This document shows, piece after piece, positions 1-7,655 of a DNA stretch of 53,657 nt. Position 1 is the first letter of the stretch, and each line of letters starts with the position of its first letter. This DNA comes from Bacteroidota bacterium. GTDB lineage: Bacteria; Bacteroidota; Bacteroidia; UBA8524. The stretch covers positions 117,117 to 170,773 of the forward strand of contig WBUH01000011.1 in NCBI GenBank assembly GCA_008933805.1, read 5' to 3'. Under the pieces are notes generated by a model that ran no database searches, was not told the DNA's origin, and saw nothing but the letters and a program-made list of their open reading frames with translations. Position numbers and translations under genes: made by a program.

Positions 1-922
1 CTATCATAGCTTCAATATGGTAATTGCTCAGGTTTTGTGTCATGCTTGATTCTTTTAGAAAATCAACGCCCTTTTTTATTAGCTCTTCGTCCCATAACTC
101 GCGGTTTTGGTTGGCATATAATACTATCATTCCTTCGCCATCCACCCGTGAGTTAAAACGGGAGGCGTTAAAACACATTAGAGCCAGCAATGCCCACACC
201 TGCGGCATATCTGTTGCGGGGTTTTCGGTTAGTAGTAAGCAAAGTCTCATCGCTTCAAAGCACAAATCGTAGCTCAAAATGCCGTCTTTTCCTGTAGAGC
301 TGTTGTATCCCTCGTTAAAAAGAAGATAAATGCTTTTAAGTACTGTATCCAAGCGTTTTGTCAACGCGGCACCCGTAGGTAAGGCAGGCAATGAGTCCAT
401 TTGCCTCAATTTTTCTTTGGCTCTGTATAGTCTTTTATTAATTACTTCTGTATTGGTTAAAAAAGCTGCTGCAATTTCCTGATTTCCAAAACCGCAAAGG
501 GTTTTTAATATTAGTGCTATTTGCGCTTCTTTACTAAGCACGGGCGTGCACAACGCGAAAATCATCCGCAATTGATTGTCTTTTATCTCCTCGGCTAAAA
601 ACAAATGGCTCATTGTAGCCTCCATTGTGTAGGCAGAGTCTAATAAGTAGCCTAAGTCGCCGGTAATTTTTCGTATATTTTTTTGACGTCGCAGGTAATC
701 GATAGCTTTGTTTTTGGCTACTGTGTATAGCCATGCCACCGGATTGGGGGGTGGGCCGTTATAGCCCCACTGCTTTAAGGCTAGCAGTAAAGTATCTTGA
801 ACAATATCTTCGGCAAGTGCCAATTGACCCATGCCGAAGATACGTGTTAACGAAGCCACCATTTTGCCGTACTCATTACGGAAAAGGTGCTCTGTGAGTT
901 CTTGTGATGATGTATGTTGCAA
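1..922 (-). CDS. ECF42-type RNA polymerase sigma factor (DUF6596 C-terminal region), partial
   Basis: ECF sigma factor whose 3' end runs off the left window edge; the frame is open from 922 to 1. The N-terminal part carries sigma2 (LFRNEYGKMVASLTRIFG, then LAEDIVQDTLL and AWLYTVAKNKAIDYLRR), followed by a sigma4-like helix-turn-helix with KEAQIALILKTLCGFGNQEI. The long C-terminal extension has IYLLFNEGYNSS and LCFEAMRLCLLLTENPA, typical of the DUF6596/ECF42 group, whose members are about 400 residues; about 307 are present here. I chose a TTG start at 922 because the family begins about a dozen residues before the LFR motif and the next in-frame ATG lies inside sigma2. The TTG directly follows the TAA of the upstream DGPF/YCII gene, in the same frame. 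ECF42 factors are known to be encoded beside DGPF proteins and have no classical anti-sigma factor; the extension is thought to control activity. Confidence 0.93.
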   Translation of the reverse strand, partial: MQHTSSQELTEHLFRNEYGKMVASLTRIFGMGQLALAEDIVQDTLLLALKQWGYNGPPPNPVAWLYTVAKNKAIDYLRRQKNIRKITGDLGYLLDSAYTMEATMSHLFLAEEIKDNQLRMIFALCTPVLSKEAQIALILKTLCGFGNQEIAAAFLTNTEVINKRLYRAKEKLRQMDSLPALPTGAALTKRLDTVLKSIYLLFNEGYNSSTGKDGILSYDLCFEAMRLCLLLTENPATDMPQVWALLALMCFNASRFNSRVDGEGMIVLYANQNRELWDEELIKKGVDFLKESSMTQNLSNYHIEAMI

Positions 923-1270
923 TTACATTCCGTTGTTTTGTATCGGACGAATTTCAACGATGCCGTCCTCAAAATCAAGCGTAGGGCAGCCTTTTGAAAG
1001 CTCTGTAGCTTGCTCAAGTGAGTCGGCTTTAATTAACAAATAGCCGCCTACAATTTCTTTTCCTTCTGTAAAAGGCCCGTCACTAACAATGTTTTTTGTG
1101 CCGCTAATGGTTTTTCCGTTATCAAGCAACGGATGACCACCTGCTTGGTGGCCTTTTTCGTTTAGGTCTTTAATCCAAACCATCCATTTTTGCATGTGGG
1201 CTTGTACTTCCTCGGGCGAATCTAATTTACGTCCGTCGCCACCACGGAACAAAAGCATAAAATCTTTCAT
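923..1270 (-). CDS. YCII-related DGPF-motif protein
   Basis: Small (115 aa) cytosolic protein of the YCII-related superfamily, a dimeric ferredoxin-like fold. It begins with MKDFMLLFRGGDG and contains the diagnostic DGPF motif (VSDGPFTEGKEIVGGYLL, about residues 65-82), the hallmark of proteins co-encoded with ECF42 sigma factors. The C-terminal half is acidic and ends in EDGIVEIRPI. It is the first gene of a two-gene unit: its stop is immediately followed by the TTG start of the sigma factor, so the two are probably translationally coupled. In other bacteria DGPF genes are the main targets of their ECF42 sigma factor; an upstream TGTCCA/CGTAA pair (1302-1328) fits such autoregulation. The biochemical function of DGPF proteins is unknown. 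Confidence 0.93.
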   Translation of the reverse strand: MKDFMLLFRGGDGRKLDSPEEVQAHMQKWMVWIKDLNEKGHQAGGHPLLDNGKTISGTKNIVSDGPFTEGKEIVGGYLLIKADSLEQATELSKGCPTLDFEDGIVEIRPIQNNGM

Positions 1271-1301
1271 GTTTTTATTTTTTTAATGTTGATGCTGTTA
1301 T

Positions 1302-1328
1302 TACGAATGGGGGTTAGATTTTTGGACA
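1302..1328 (-). promoter_or_regulatory. Candidate ECF42-type promoter of the YCII-sigma operon
   Basis: On the minus strand TGTCCA (1328-1323) is followed after 16 nt by CGTAA (1306-1302), about 32 nt before the ATG of the DGPF gene. ECF42 promoters are described with a TGTC-type -35 box and a CG-starting -10 box. The fit is good at -35 and partial at -10, so this is an inference. Confidence 0.5.
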
Positions 1329-1390
1329 ATAATTATAAAATTTTTTTTTAATTCTTTTTTCCTGCCATTAAAGCGGCCTACATACAATAT

Positions 1391-1428
1391 AAAACAAAAA
1401 GGGCCGTGTTTACCACACGACCCAAAAA
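1391..1428 (-). terminator. Intrinsic terminator of the padR-pspC operon
   Basis: Read on the minus strand, arms GGGTCGTGT (1423-1415) and ACACGGCCC (1409-1401) pair with one T-G wobble around a 5-nt loop and are followed by TTTTTGTTTT. It lies about 40 nt beyond the stop of the PspC-domain gene. Confidence 0.8.
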
Positions 1429-1461
1429 AACACTGTATAATGAAAAGTTGTCTCGATTTAA

Positions 1462-3729
1462 TTAAGGAGCTGCTTTAAGGTTGGATGCTCCTGATGTTTG
1501 TACTTTAAGAGAGGGAGAACCTTTATACAACACTTCGCTTGCCCCGGATAAGTCGCCTTTTATTTCTTTCTGCGCATTAATTTCAGCATGGCTTGCCCCA
1601 ACAACATCTAGGCTATACGTGTCCGTTATCATATTGTATGCCCTCAGTTTTGATGCACCTGTTATATCCGCATCAACAATTTCTGCCCTGCCCTCTAATT
1701 CTACCGTCGAACTGCCGTTCATCTCCAACTTCACTTCCTTTACCTCAATTTCTCCCTCCAACCGACAGGCACCATTTAGTTCTATCACCAGCTTTTCACC
1801 TTTCACCCCTCTTAGTTCAATTTGGTTAGCTCCGCTGCCTTCAACCTTGGTTAGCTTGGGCATGGTAATCAGTACTTGTATATCACTAATGTTATAGCCG
1901 TCAAAAATATCAAACAAACCTGCGTCGTATCCCACTTTAAGTTTGCCTCCTTCTACCCGTATCTCAACGTTTTCTTTCACCCTTGCAGGTCCGTGTACGG
2001 CCACAGTATATTCATCACCTTGGTTAATTTTTACGGTAGCGGGTATATTAATATCTACCTCGTTAAAATTGTCCAAATAGAACCATTTAGCGTCAGCGGG
2101 TATTGAGCCGTTATCAATTTTGCGGCAGTCTAAACATTTAAGACCGTTGTCGCCCATTTGCCATATCAGCCCGTAATTATTGGGGTCGGTAACCCGGTGT
2201 TTAAGGCCAAACTCCATAATCTCGGTTACACCTTGCTCAAACCACACTACCTTATTTTTTGGTACCCACAAACGGTAAACAATTTCTTGGTCGCGGTAAG
2301 GGATATTTTTGCCCGCATAAAAGTGTGTATTCAGCGTTAGTTTTTGGTCGGTAACCATATAATCCAACGGTATTTTCTCAGCATATAAGCGTGCTGTGTA
2401 ATCATCCTGCCCGTGTGATGAGCGAATGATTTCGAGTTCCCAAACATCTTTTTGACTGCGTTGCACCTCAAAGCGCGCAATGTGCCATAGTGAATCGTTC
2501 AGGATTGAGTTGTTGGCAGAGTGTACAAAGTTGAACTGGGTAGGGAAAAACACTTTTGATTCATAATAGCTGTCCGAATGGCCGTCGTAGTTACCATAAA
2601 CCTTATAATAAACGGGGTTAAATGCTGAAATGACAAGAGTGTCTCCGGCGTCTATTTTTTGGGTAGTTGTAACCGATTGCCTGCTTGAAAACGAACTGCC
2701 ATATTTTACCGCCATTACTATCAATACAACAAAGGCAACTATTGAAAGTGCTGTGGTGGGATAGGTAATGGCTTTGTTACTCCACATTTTAATGCGTGGA
2801 TTAAGCAGTTTTAATGCTGATGAGATAATACCCGTTATCATAAGTAACAGCAACAGCAAACCTGATGATACTACCAGCCAAAAATCATTAGTGTTTTCAA
2901 AGGCCAACGAAAGAACGGGCAGAGTGCCGTTGCTCATTAAATTGCCCAAAAGGGCAACAAAGGTGATAAAAAGTATAACTGCTGTTGCCAACAAACCCAC
3001 ACCAACTATCTTGCTGATGAACTTTAGAAAGCCCATTGCAATATCGCTCATTATACCAACGCCCTTGTTCACAGCCTGACCCACTTTACCTCCTTTACCC
3101 GTGCGGTAATCGTCAAAATTTTTTTTTACGCGTTCATATTCCTCTTTTACGGCCTTCTCAATATTGTCAACGTTCACTTTTTCTCCCTTCATCCGCAAAC
3201 GGTCTGATTGTGTTTTGGCTTCGGGGATAATCACCCAAAGTATTACATAGAATAATAAACCGGTACCCACTACAAAAAACAAGAACAAAAAGCCCAAACG
3301 AACCCAAAGCGGGTCTACACCAAAATAGTGCCCTGCTCCCGAACACACACCGCCTAAAATGCTGTTTTCTGTATCTCTGAAGAAACGCTTGGCGGCAAAA
3401 TCATCAGCAAATGTGTATTCACTGCTTTTGTTTTCCTTTTTTTCATCTTCGCCGGCTTCGGCGGTTTCTTCCGTTTCAAAATCGGCAGGATTGCCCATTA
3501 TGCCTACAATCTCTTCCACATCGGTCATAGTAATTGCCGATTTTGTCTTTAGCCTTTCCTGCATCATTTCGGCCAGCCTGCTTTCAATGTCGTCTATAAT
3601 TTCAAGGCGACTTTCATCCTTGGCAAAATGTCGGTTCAGTTGCTCAAGGTATTGTTTCAGGCGGTCGTAGGCTTCCTCTTCCACCTGAAAAATAAACCCT
3701 TTCAGGTTAATGCTTATTATCTTGTTCAT
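1462..3729 (-). CDS. PspC domain protein with C-terminal head-GIN/DUF2807 adhesin-like domain
   Basis: Large (755 aa) inner-membrane protein. The N-terminal ~90 residues are a charged cytosolic helical segment (IISINLKGFIFQVEEEAY..., similar to the leader of other Bacteroidota PspC proteins). A PspC domain follows at about 115-175 (ENSILGGVCSGAGHYFGV then two hydrophobic stretches ending VIIPEA). Further membrane segments lie at about 235-345. The soluble C-terminal half ends in a beta-rich repeat region (about 560-755, with G-A-S-x-L/H-x turns such as DVVGASHAEI, GDLSGASEVLY, QTSGASNLK) typical of head-GIN/DUF2807 beta-helices. It is co-transcribed behind a PadR regulator (45-nt gap), a common pairing in this phylum. 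PspC domains elsewhere sense envelope stress; the role of this fusion is not established. Confidence 0.9.
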   Translation of the reverse strand: MNKIISINLKGFIFQVEEEAYDRLKQYLEQLNRHFAKDESRLEIIDDIESRLAEMMQERLKTKSAITMTDVEEIVGIMGNPADFETEETAEAGEDEKKENKSSEYTFADDFAAKRFFRDTENSILGGVCSGAGHYFGVDPLWVRLGFLFLFFVVGTGLLFYVILWVIIPEAKTQSDRLRMKGEKVNVDNIEKAVKEEYERVKKNFDDYRTGKGGKVGQAVNKGVGIMSDIAMGFLKFISKIVGVGLLATAVILFITFVALLGNLMSNGTLPVLSLAFENTNDFWLVVSSGLLLLLLMITGIISSALKLLNPRIKMWSNKAITYPTTALSIVAFVVLIVMAVKYGSSFSSRQSVTTTQKIDAGDTLVISAFNPVYYKVYGNYDGHSDSYYESKVFFPTQFNFVHSANNSILNDSLWHIARFEVQRSQKDVWELEIIRSSHGQDDYTARLYAEKIPLDYMVTDQKLTLNTHFYAGKNIPYRDQEIVYRLWVPKNKVVWFEQGVTEIMEFGLKHRVTDPNNYGLIWQMGDNGLKCLDCRKIDNGSIPADAKWFYLDNFNEVDINIPATVKINQGDEYTVAVHGPARVKENVEIRVEGGKLKVGYDAGLFDIFDGYNISDIQVLITMPKLTKVEGSGANQIELRGVKGEKLVIELNGACRLEGEIEVKEVKLEMNGSSTVELEGRAEIVDADITGASKLRAYNMITDTYSLDVVGASHAEINAQKEIKGDLSGASEVLYKGSPSLKVQTSGASNLKAAP

Positions 3730-3774
3730 TGTAGTTGGTAGTGTTTTTTATAAGTGAAATGTTTTCATAGTTTG

Positions 3775-4107
3775 TTACAGCGTTTGTCCTGTAGCTGTGC
3801 CCACGGCATCGTTCAAATCTTTCCAGGTGGTGTTCAACTCTGCCAAAAAAGATTTTCCCGCATCCGTTATTGAGTAATACTTGCGCGGCGGCCCTTGCTG
3901 ACTTTCTACCCAGCGATAGTTTAGCAGTCCTGCATTTTTTAGCCTCGTCAACAGGGGGTATAATGTCCCTTCTACCACCAGCAGACTTGCCTCTTTTAGT
4001 TTGGCCAGTATGTCTGATGCGTATATCTCCTCACGGGCTATAATGGCAAGAATGCAGTATTCAAGCACTCCTTTGCGCATTTGCGATTGTATATTATCTA
4101 AATTCAC
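3775..4107 (-). CDS. PadR family transcriptional regulator
   Basis: A 110-aa winged-helix repressor of the PadR family. It shows the family's N-terminal QMRKGVLEYCILAIIA helix, EGTLYPLLTRLKNAGLL (recognition helix, about residues 46-62) and the wing GPPRKYYSITDAGKSF. I chose the GTG at 4107 because family members start with a short N(L/I)(D/E)N leader before QMRKG; ATG 4080 is the alternative. A longer upstream reading frame exists but would run through the promoter box at 4112-4119 and a dispersed hairpin repeat at 4228-4262, so it is not used. A palindrome overlapping the promoter suggests autorepression. It precedes the PspC/head-GIN gene, its likely regulatory target. Confidence 0.92.
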   Translation of the reverse strand: MNLDNIQSQMRKGVLEYCILAIIAREEIYASDILAKLKEASLLVVEGTLYPLLTRLKNAGLLNYRWVESQQGPPRKYYSITDAGKSFLAELNTTWKDLNDAVGTATGQTL

Positions 4108-4111
4108 AATA

Positions 4112-4152
4112 CAAAGGTAAAGTAAAATTATAATACTATGCAATACATAGTA
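4112..4152 (-). promoter_or_regulatory. padR promoter with overlapping palindromic operator
   Basis: The minus strand carries an exact Bacteroidota -7 box TACCTTTG (4119-4112), with TTGC about 20 nt upstream as a weak -33 box. A perfect inverted repeat TACTATG-N5-CATAGTA (4134-4152) spans the -33 region. The predicted start of transcription falls within a few nt of the GTG at 4107, so the mRNA may be almost leaderless. PadR proteins commonly bind such short palindromes at their own promoters. Confidence 0.65.
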
Positions 4153-4227
4153 CCATTTAAAAGATAGTATTCTATAAAATGTAACTTTTTGAGGATGAAT
4201 GATTTTTTGAATACTTCTTTCGATAGG

Positions 4228-4262
4228 GGCAACAATACTGAGCTTGTCGAAGTATTGTTGCC
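4228..4262. repeat. Hairpin module of a dispersed intergenic repeat
   Basis: Perfect 12-bp arms GGCAACAATACT (4228-4239) and AGTATTGTTGCC (4251-4262) around an 11-nt loop containing GAGCTTGTCGA. The core CAATACTGAGC-TGTCGAAGTAT recurs in the mosaic elements near 24170 and 42230. It is followed by a GGAGGGACAGAGGGG tract that also resembles those elements. Confidence 0.75.
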
Positions 4263-4332
4263 TTGCGAAGGAGGGACAGAGGGGTTGACCTAAGCCGGTT
4301 ATATTATACCTTTGGTGTGAGGAAAACACAAT

Positions 4333-4614
4333 ATGGGTATTAGTGATGCTTTAATACGATACTGGTTCACTTTCGATTTTTCAGACTATGAGATGACCGA
4401 AATACCGGCAGGCACATTATAAGGTTGTGGTATAACAGCTTTTGACAAAGAAGATGCCCTAATACTGCTGAACAGTTTAGTTTTTAACGGGAAAGAAATG
4501 CCTATAAAAACTATTGTGGAAAATGTGGATATCACATCATTAGATCAAGGACACGTTATACCAAACATGAACCCGCCAATTTATAGAGGCGTTTGGTTTC
4601 CTTTAGGATTCTAG
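4333..4614 (+). pseudogene. Small hypothetical gene interrupted by an in-frame TAA
   Basis: Reading from ATG 4333 gives 93 codons that look coding on both sides of a single TAA at 4420-4422 (codon 30). The first part reads RYWFTFDFSDYEMTEIPAGTL; the part after the stop reads GCGITAFDKEDALILLNSL and ends with an RGVWFPLGF-type C-terminus before TAG 4612. The frame stays the same across the stop, so one nucleotide change rather than an indel explains it. The ending resembles small uncharacterised bacterial proteins of about 90-100 residues that I recall but cannot name. No promoter or RBS is obvious. It is either a recent pseudogene or a sequencing error; a restart at the internal ATG (4492) would give only a fragment. 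Confidence 0.7.
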
Positions 4615-4673
4615 CCTCGCCAGACATCCCCCAACCACTTTTCAAGGCTATCCACATCCTGCCTAAAAAAAGA

Positions 4674-4705
4674 TTGGTATTATTTGTTGACACACACAAC
4701 CTTTG
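4674..4705 (+). promoter_or_regulatory. Probable pyrF promoter
   Basis: TTGG (4674-4677), 20 nt, then AACCTTTG (4698-4705), one mismatch from the -7 consensus TAnnTTTG, about 34 nt before the pyrF start. Confidence 0.4.
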
Positions 4706-4738
4706 CACTATAATGCCATCGGGCAGAAATAATCAACC

Positions 4739-5539
4739 GTGAAAAAACAAGAGTTAGTTTCCCAAATAAGAGCCAAAAAAAGCTACCTGTGCGTAGGACT
4801 TGATACGGATTTAAAGAAAATCCCAGCCCACTTGCACAGCCATGCTAACCCCGTGCTTGAGTTCAACCGCCAAATTATTGAAGCTACTGCCCCCTATACC
4901 GTAGCGTATAAAATCAATACCGCTTTTTACGAGTGGATGGGCCCAAAAGGCTGGGAAATAATGGAAGAAACCCTGAAACTGATTCCCCAAGGAATTTTTA
5001 CCATTGCCGATGCTAAACGCGGCGATATTGGCAATACCAGTGCCATGTATGCCCGCACTTTTTTCGACACGATGAATTTCGACTCGGTAACGGTGGCTCC
5101 TTATATGGGGCACGACAGCGTGAAACCGTTTTTAGAGTTTACCGATAAATGGACAATTTTATTAGGGCTAACCTCTAACGAGGGGAGCAATGATTTTCAG
5201 CATTTACAGTCGGCAGAGAAGCCCCTGTACCAACACGTAATGGAAACCGCCCAAACATGGGGCACTCCTGATAACCTGATGTTTGTGGTGGGTGCTACCC
5301 GCACTGCCCAATTACAGCACGTACGCCAAATTGTACCCGACAACTTTTTACTGGTACCCGGTGTAGGCGCACAAGGCGGTAGTTTGGCCGATGTTTCACA
5401 ATACGGCATAAACGGCGATGTTGGGCTATTGGTTAACTCTTCACGGGCAGTGATTTATGCATCAAATGGGGAAGATTTTGCTGAAAAAGCCCGCGAAGAA
5501 GCCCAAAAAGTGCAAAACGAGATGGCTGCTTGGTTATAA
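4739..5539 (+). CDS. pyrF: Orotidine 5'-phosphate decarboxylase
   Basis: Catalyses the last step of de novo UMP synthesis, decarboxylating orotidine 5'-phosphate in the cytosol. The 266-aa protein belongs to the longer PyrF subfamily common in Bacteroidota. Visible are the substrate-binding LCVGLDTDL (residues 17-25), the catalytic Asp-Lys-x-x-Asp signature in TIADAKRGDIGNT (D91, K93, D96), the phosphate loop region VVGAT and the C-terminal LLVPGVGAQGG. The start is GTG at 4739 (GTG AAA AAA CAA); no better in-frame start is near. It is monocistronic: upstream is a broken small gene, downstream a gene on the other strand. A further pyrimidine-salvage gene, upp, lies at 30308. Confidence 0.97.
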   Translation: MKKQELVSQIRAKKSYLCVGLDTDLKKIPAHLHSHANPVLEFNRQIIEATAPYTVAYKINTAFYEWMGPKGWEIMEETLKLIPQGIFTIADAKRGDIGNTSAMYARTFFDTMNFDSVTVAPYMGHDSVKPFLEFTDKWTILLGLTSNEGSNDFQHLQSAEKPLYQHVMETAQTWGTPDNLMFVVGATRTAQLQHVRQIVPDNFLLVPGVGAQGGSLADVSQYGINGDVGLLVNSSRAVIYASNGEDFAEKAREEAQKVQNEMAAWL

Positions 5540-5641
5540 TAGGTTGTTACATATTAAATTAAGCAATATTTAATGTCTCACATCTCTTGGTTTGGGAGTG
5601 TTTGACAATACAGTAGTGTTCTTTTTTTATTAAGAAATTGT

Positions 5642-6478
5642 TTAGCCACAATCCCAATTTGTTTCAATTGATTCATAGCCACACGATTTGCAAACAAAAA
5701 AATATATGTTTCCCAAATCACCTATCATTATTTTGTGAGCAGACCAATTTAAATCGCTTGGAGGGTATTTCACACCGTCCTCTACATCTTCGCTTGAAAG
5801 CTGGAAAAAGAAATCCTTCGTTTTGCCGCAATTACACACAGGGTATTGGGGATATTGCTGCCAACTGGGATATCCGCCTGACTTAGTTCCAATAACGGGA
5901 TGATATTTTTCGGTTGCCTCGTAACCGTATTTTTTTTCGATGTCATTAATTTCCTTAGCCCAGCAATCTGCGTGGTCGGGAACATCGTCTGTTACAAAAA
6001 GTTTAAAATAACATTCCGTAGCTTCTTCTTCGGTATCTGTTGCTTGCAGTGGTTTCTTTGCGAGTATCCTGTTACTCCCTCCTTTATAATTGAAATAATA
6101 AACAATCGTTTTTAAATCACTTTTTTCTGAATAGGCATCCGGACATTTAAAGTTTTGACACCGAAAAACTTGAAATAAGTTCTTATTTTCAGGGAAGTAA
6201 TGCTCAGGTAAATCATCTTTGTATAGCTGCAATACAAAATTTAAGGGGGCACCGCAGGAGGGGCAACAAGGATAGCTATCAAACCCTGTCATATTCGCCT
6301 CTCCGCCAAACTTACTTTCAGTAAATGATAAAGTTGTTTTTGATTTATGAGGACGCAGCAACGTGGTTTTACGCTGATACATTTTTACTAAAGCACTCAT
6401 TTCATCGTCTCTTTCAAAACTTCCCACCACTCCTTTACTATGTTTTCCCCCAAATAATTTTTTAAAAAGATTCATCAT
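5642..6478 (-). CDS. DUF1963/YwqG-like protein with cysteine pairs
   Basis: A 278-aa soluble protein resembling the DUF1963 (YwqG) family, whose function is unknown. Support comes from a GGYPSWQQYPQYPVC segment, the FFFQLSSEDVED strand and a C-terminal IMIGDLGNIYFFVC stretch. Four CxxC or CxC-like pairs are visible: CCPSCGAPL, CQNFKC, CNCGK and CKSCGYES, so zinc binding is likely (inference). The N-terminus (FKKLFGGKHSKG) is basic and has no signal peptide. The reading frame can begin at TTG 6484, ATG 6478 or ATG 6475; I use 6478. It stands alone on the minus strand between pyrF and the NAD-salvage pair. Confidence 0.75.
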   Translation of the reverse strand: MMNLFKKLFGGKHSKGVVGSFERDDEMSALVKMYQRKTTLLRPHKSKTTLSFTESKFGGEANMTGFDSYPCCPSCGAPLNFVLQLYKDDLPEHYFPENKNLFQVFRCQNFKCPDAYSEKSDLKTIVYYFNYKGGSNRILAKKPLQATDTEEEATECYFKLFVTDDVPDHADCWAKEINDIEKKYGYEATEKYHPVIGTKSGGYPSWQQYPQYPVCNCGKTKDFFFQLSSEDVEDGVKYPPSDLNWSAHKIMIGDLGNIYFFVCKSCGYESIETNWDCG

Positions 6479-6645
6479 TGGCAATTTAAGCTTTCTACAA
6501 TATGTAATCTCTCAACTGTTGTTTGCAACAGGCAAGAGGTATGGAAATAACATTTGTTGTTTTTATTCAAGGCTGTTTTTCAGGTAGTTATATTTATTTT
6601 GGTTTATTTATTAACGTCTATAAGTGAGGAATGAACATTGTATTG

Positions 6646-6653
6646 TATATTTG
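6646..6653 (+). promoter_or_regulatory. -7 promoter box of the NAD-salvage genes
   Basis: Exact TAnnTTTG match (TATATTTG) 17 nt before the ATG of the NMN adenylyltransferase gene; no clear -33 TTTG. Confidence 0.55.
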
Positions 6654-6670
6654 CGTATTAATTACACAAA

Positions 6671-7567
6671 ATGAAAACAACAGGAGTAATTGTCGCCCGT
6701 TTTCAAACGCCCTACCTGCACCAAGGGCATCGAACGTTGATTGACGACATCCGTTCGTCGCACAACAAAATAGTATCAGTTGTGGGTATCACCGCTATTA
6801 AAGGCAGCAAACGCAACCCGTTTGACTTTTATACCCGCGAAAAAATGCTTCGTCAGTACTTGCCCGATATGGTAGTGCTTCCCCTATCCGACCACCCCTC
6901 TGACGAGGTGTGGAGCAAAAACCTTGATAATTTATTACTCTCTGCCTTTCCGCACGAGCATTTTGTGCTGTATGGCAGTCGTGATAGTTTTATCCCCTAC
7001 TACACTGGCAAATTAGAAGTAAAAGAGTTGCCACCCGCAGGCCAATACTCTTCAACCACCATCCGCCAGGATGAGGCCGACAAAGTGTTAGGCTCGGTTG
7101 ATTTTAGGCTGGGGGTAAATTATGCCCTGCAAAACACTTTTCCTAAAACGTATACCACGGTAGATATTGCAGTACTTTCAGGCGATAACCGCCAAGTATT
7201 ACTGGGCCGCAAACACGGAACTGCCCAATGGCGCTTCCCGGGCGGGTTTACCGACCCTACCGACGATTCGTACGAGGCTTCTGCCCGTCGCGAGTTAATA
7301 GAGGAATGCGGCAGCATAGAAACCGGAGCAATGACCTACGTAGGCTCTGCAAAAATTGACGATTGGCGCTACCGTAGCGAAGAGGATAAGATTATCACGC
7401 TGTTGTACAAAACCCACCACGTTTACGGCCAGCCCCAAGCAGCGGATGATATTGAAGCCGTGCAGTGGTTTGCCATAGAAGACTTAAAAACAATGATTGA
7501 GCGCAAGGAAATAACTGCTGAACATACGGTTTTGGTAACTATGCTCTTGCAAAATTTGGCGGTTTGA
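6671..7567 (+). CDS. Bifunctional nicotinamide-nucleotide adenylyltransferase / Nudix hydrolase
   Basis: A 298-aa fusion. Residues ~1-130 form a nucleotidyltransferase domain: GVIVARFQTPYLHQGH has the (H/T)xGH motif at H17-H20, and YGSRDSFIPYYTGKL and STTIR follow. This part should adenylate NMN to NAD+, the NadM type of enzyme. Residues ~155-298 form a Nudix domain with FPGGFTDPTDD and RRELIEECG; the glutamate usually found before the RE motif is an Asp here and the loop is one residue longer. Relatives such as the Synechocystis and Francisella NadM-Nudix proteins hydrolyse ADP-ribose. The next gene makes NMN from nicotinamide, so the pair covers nicotinamide to NAD+. Confidence 0.93.
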   Translation: MKTTGVIVARFQTPYLHQGHRTLIDDIRSSHNKIVSVVGITAIKGSKRNPFDFYTREKMLRQYLPDMVVLPLSDHPSDEVWSKNLDNLLLSAFPHEHFVLYGSRDSFIPYYTGKLEVKELPPAGQYSSTTIRQDEADKVLGSVDFRLGVNYALQNTFPKTYTTVDIAVLSGDNRQVLLGRKHGTAQWRFPGGFTDPTDDSYEASARRELIEECGSIETGAMTYVGSAKIDDWRYRSEEDKIITLLYKTHHVYGQPQAADDIEAVQWFAIEDLKTMIERKEITAEHTVLVTMLLQNLAV

Positions 7568-7579
7568 CACCTCCCCCAA

Positions 7580-7616
7580 CCCCTCCTTTTCAACCCACAA
7601 ACCCCACAAGGAGGGG
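7580..7616. repeat. G/C-rich hairpin between the two NAD-salvage genes
   Basis: Arms CCCCTCCTT (7580-7588) and AAGGAGGGG (7608-7616) with a 19-nt loop in the 88-nt gap between the two genes. No T tract follows. The CCCCTCCTT/AAGGAGGGG sequence also appears in the mosaic elements at 24150-24200 and 42250. It could attenuate transcription into the second gene. Confidence 0.5.
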
Positions 7617-7655
7617 AGTTTACCCAACGATTAAAAAGTTAAGAAACCAACCATA

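Noticed and set aside
1471-1897. Long plus-strand frames opposite the PspC/head-GIN gene
   Set aside because: Low-complexity Ser/Pro/Leu translations antisense to a well-supported gene.
4108-4329. Upstream extension of the PadR reading frame to an ATG at 4329
   Set aside because: It would run through a hairpin repeat, the palindromic operator and an exact promoter box; the extra residues do not resemble any PadR leader.
4420-4422. Recoding (readthrough) as explanation for the stop in the small gene
   Set aside because: TAA is the least readthrough-prone stop, and there is no structure or conserved context after it; a nonsense mutation or sequencing error is simpler.
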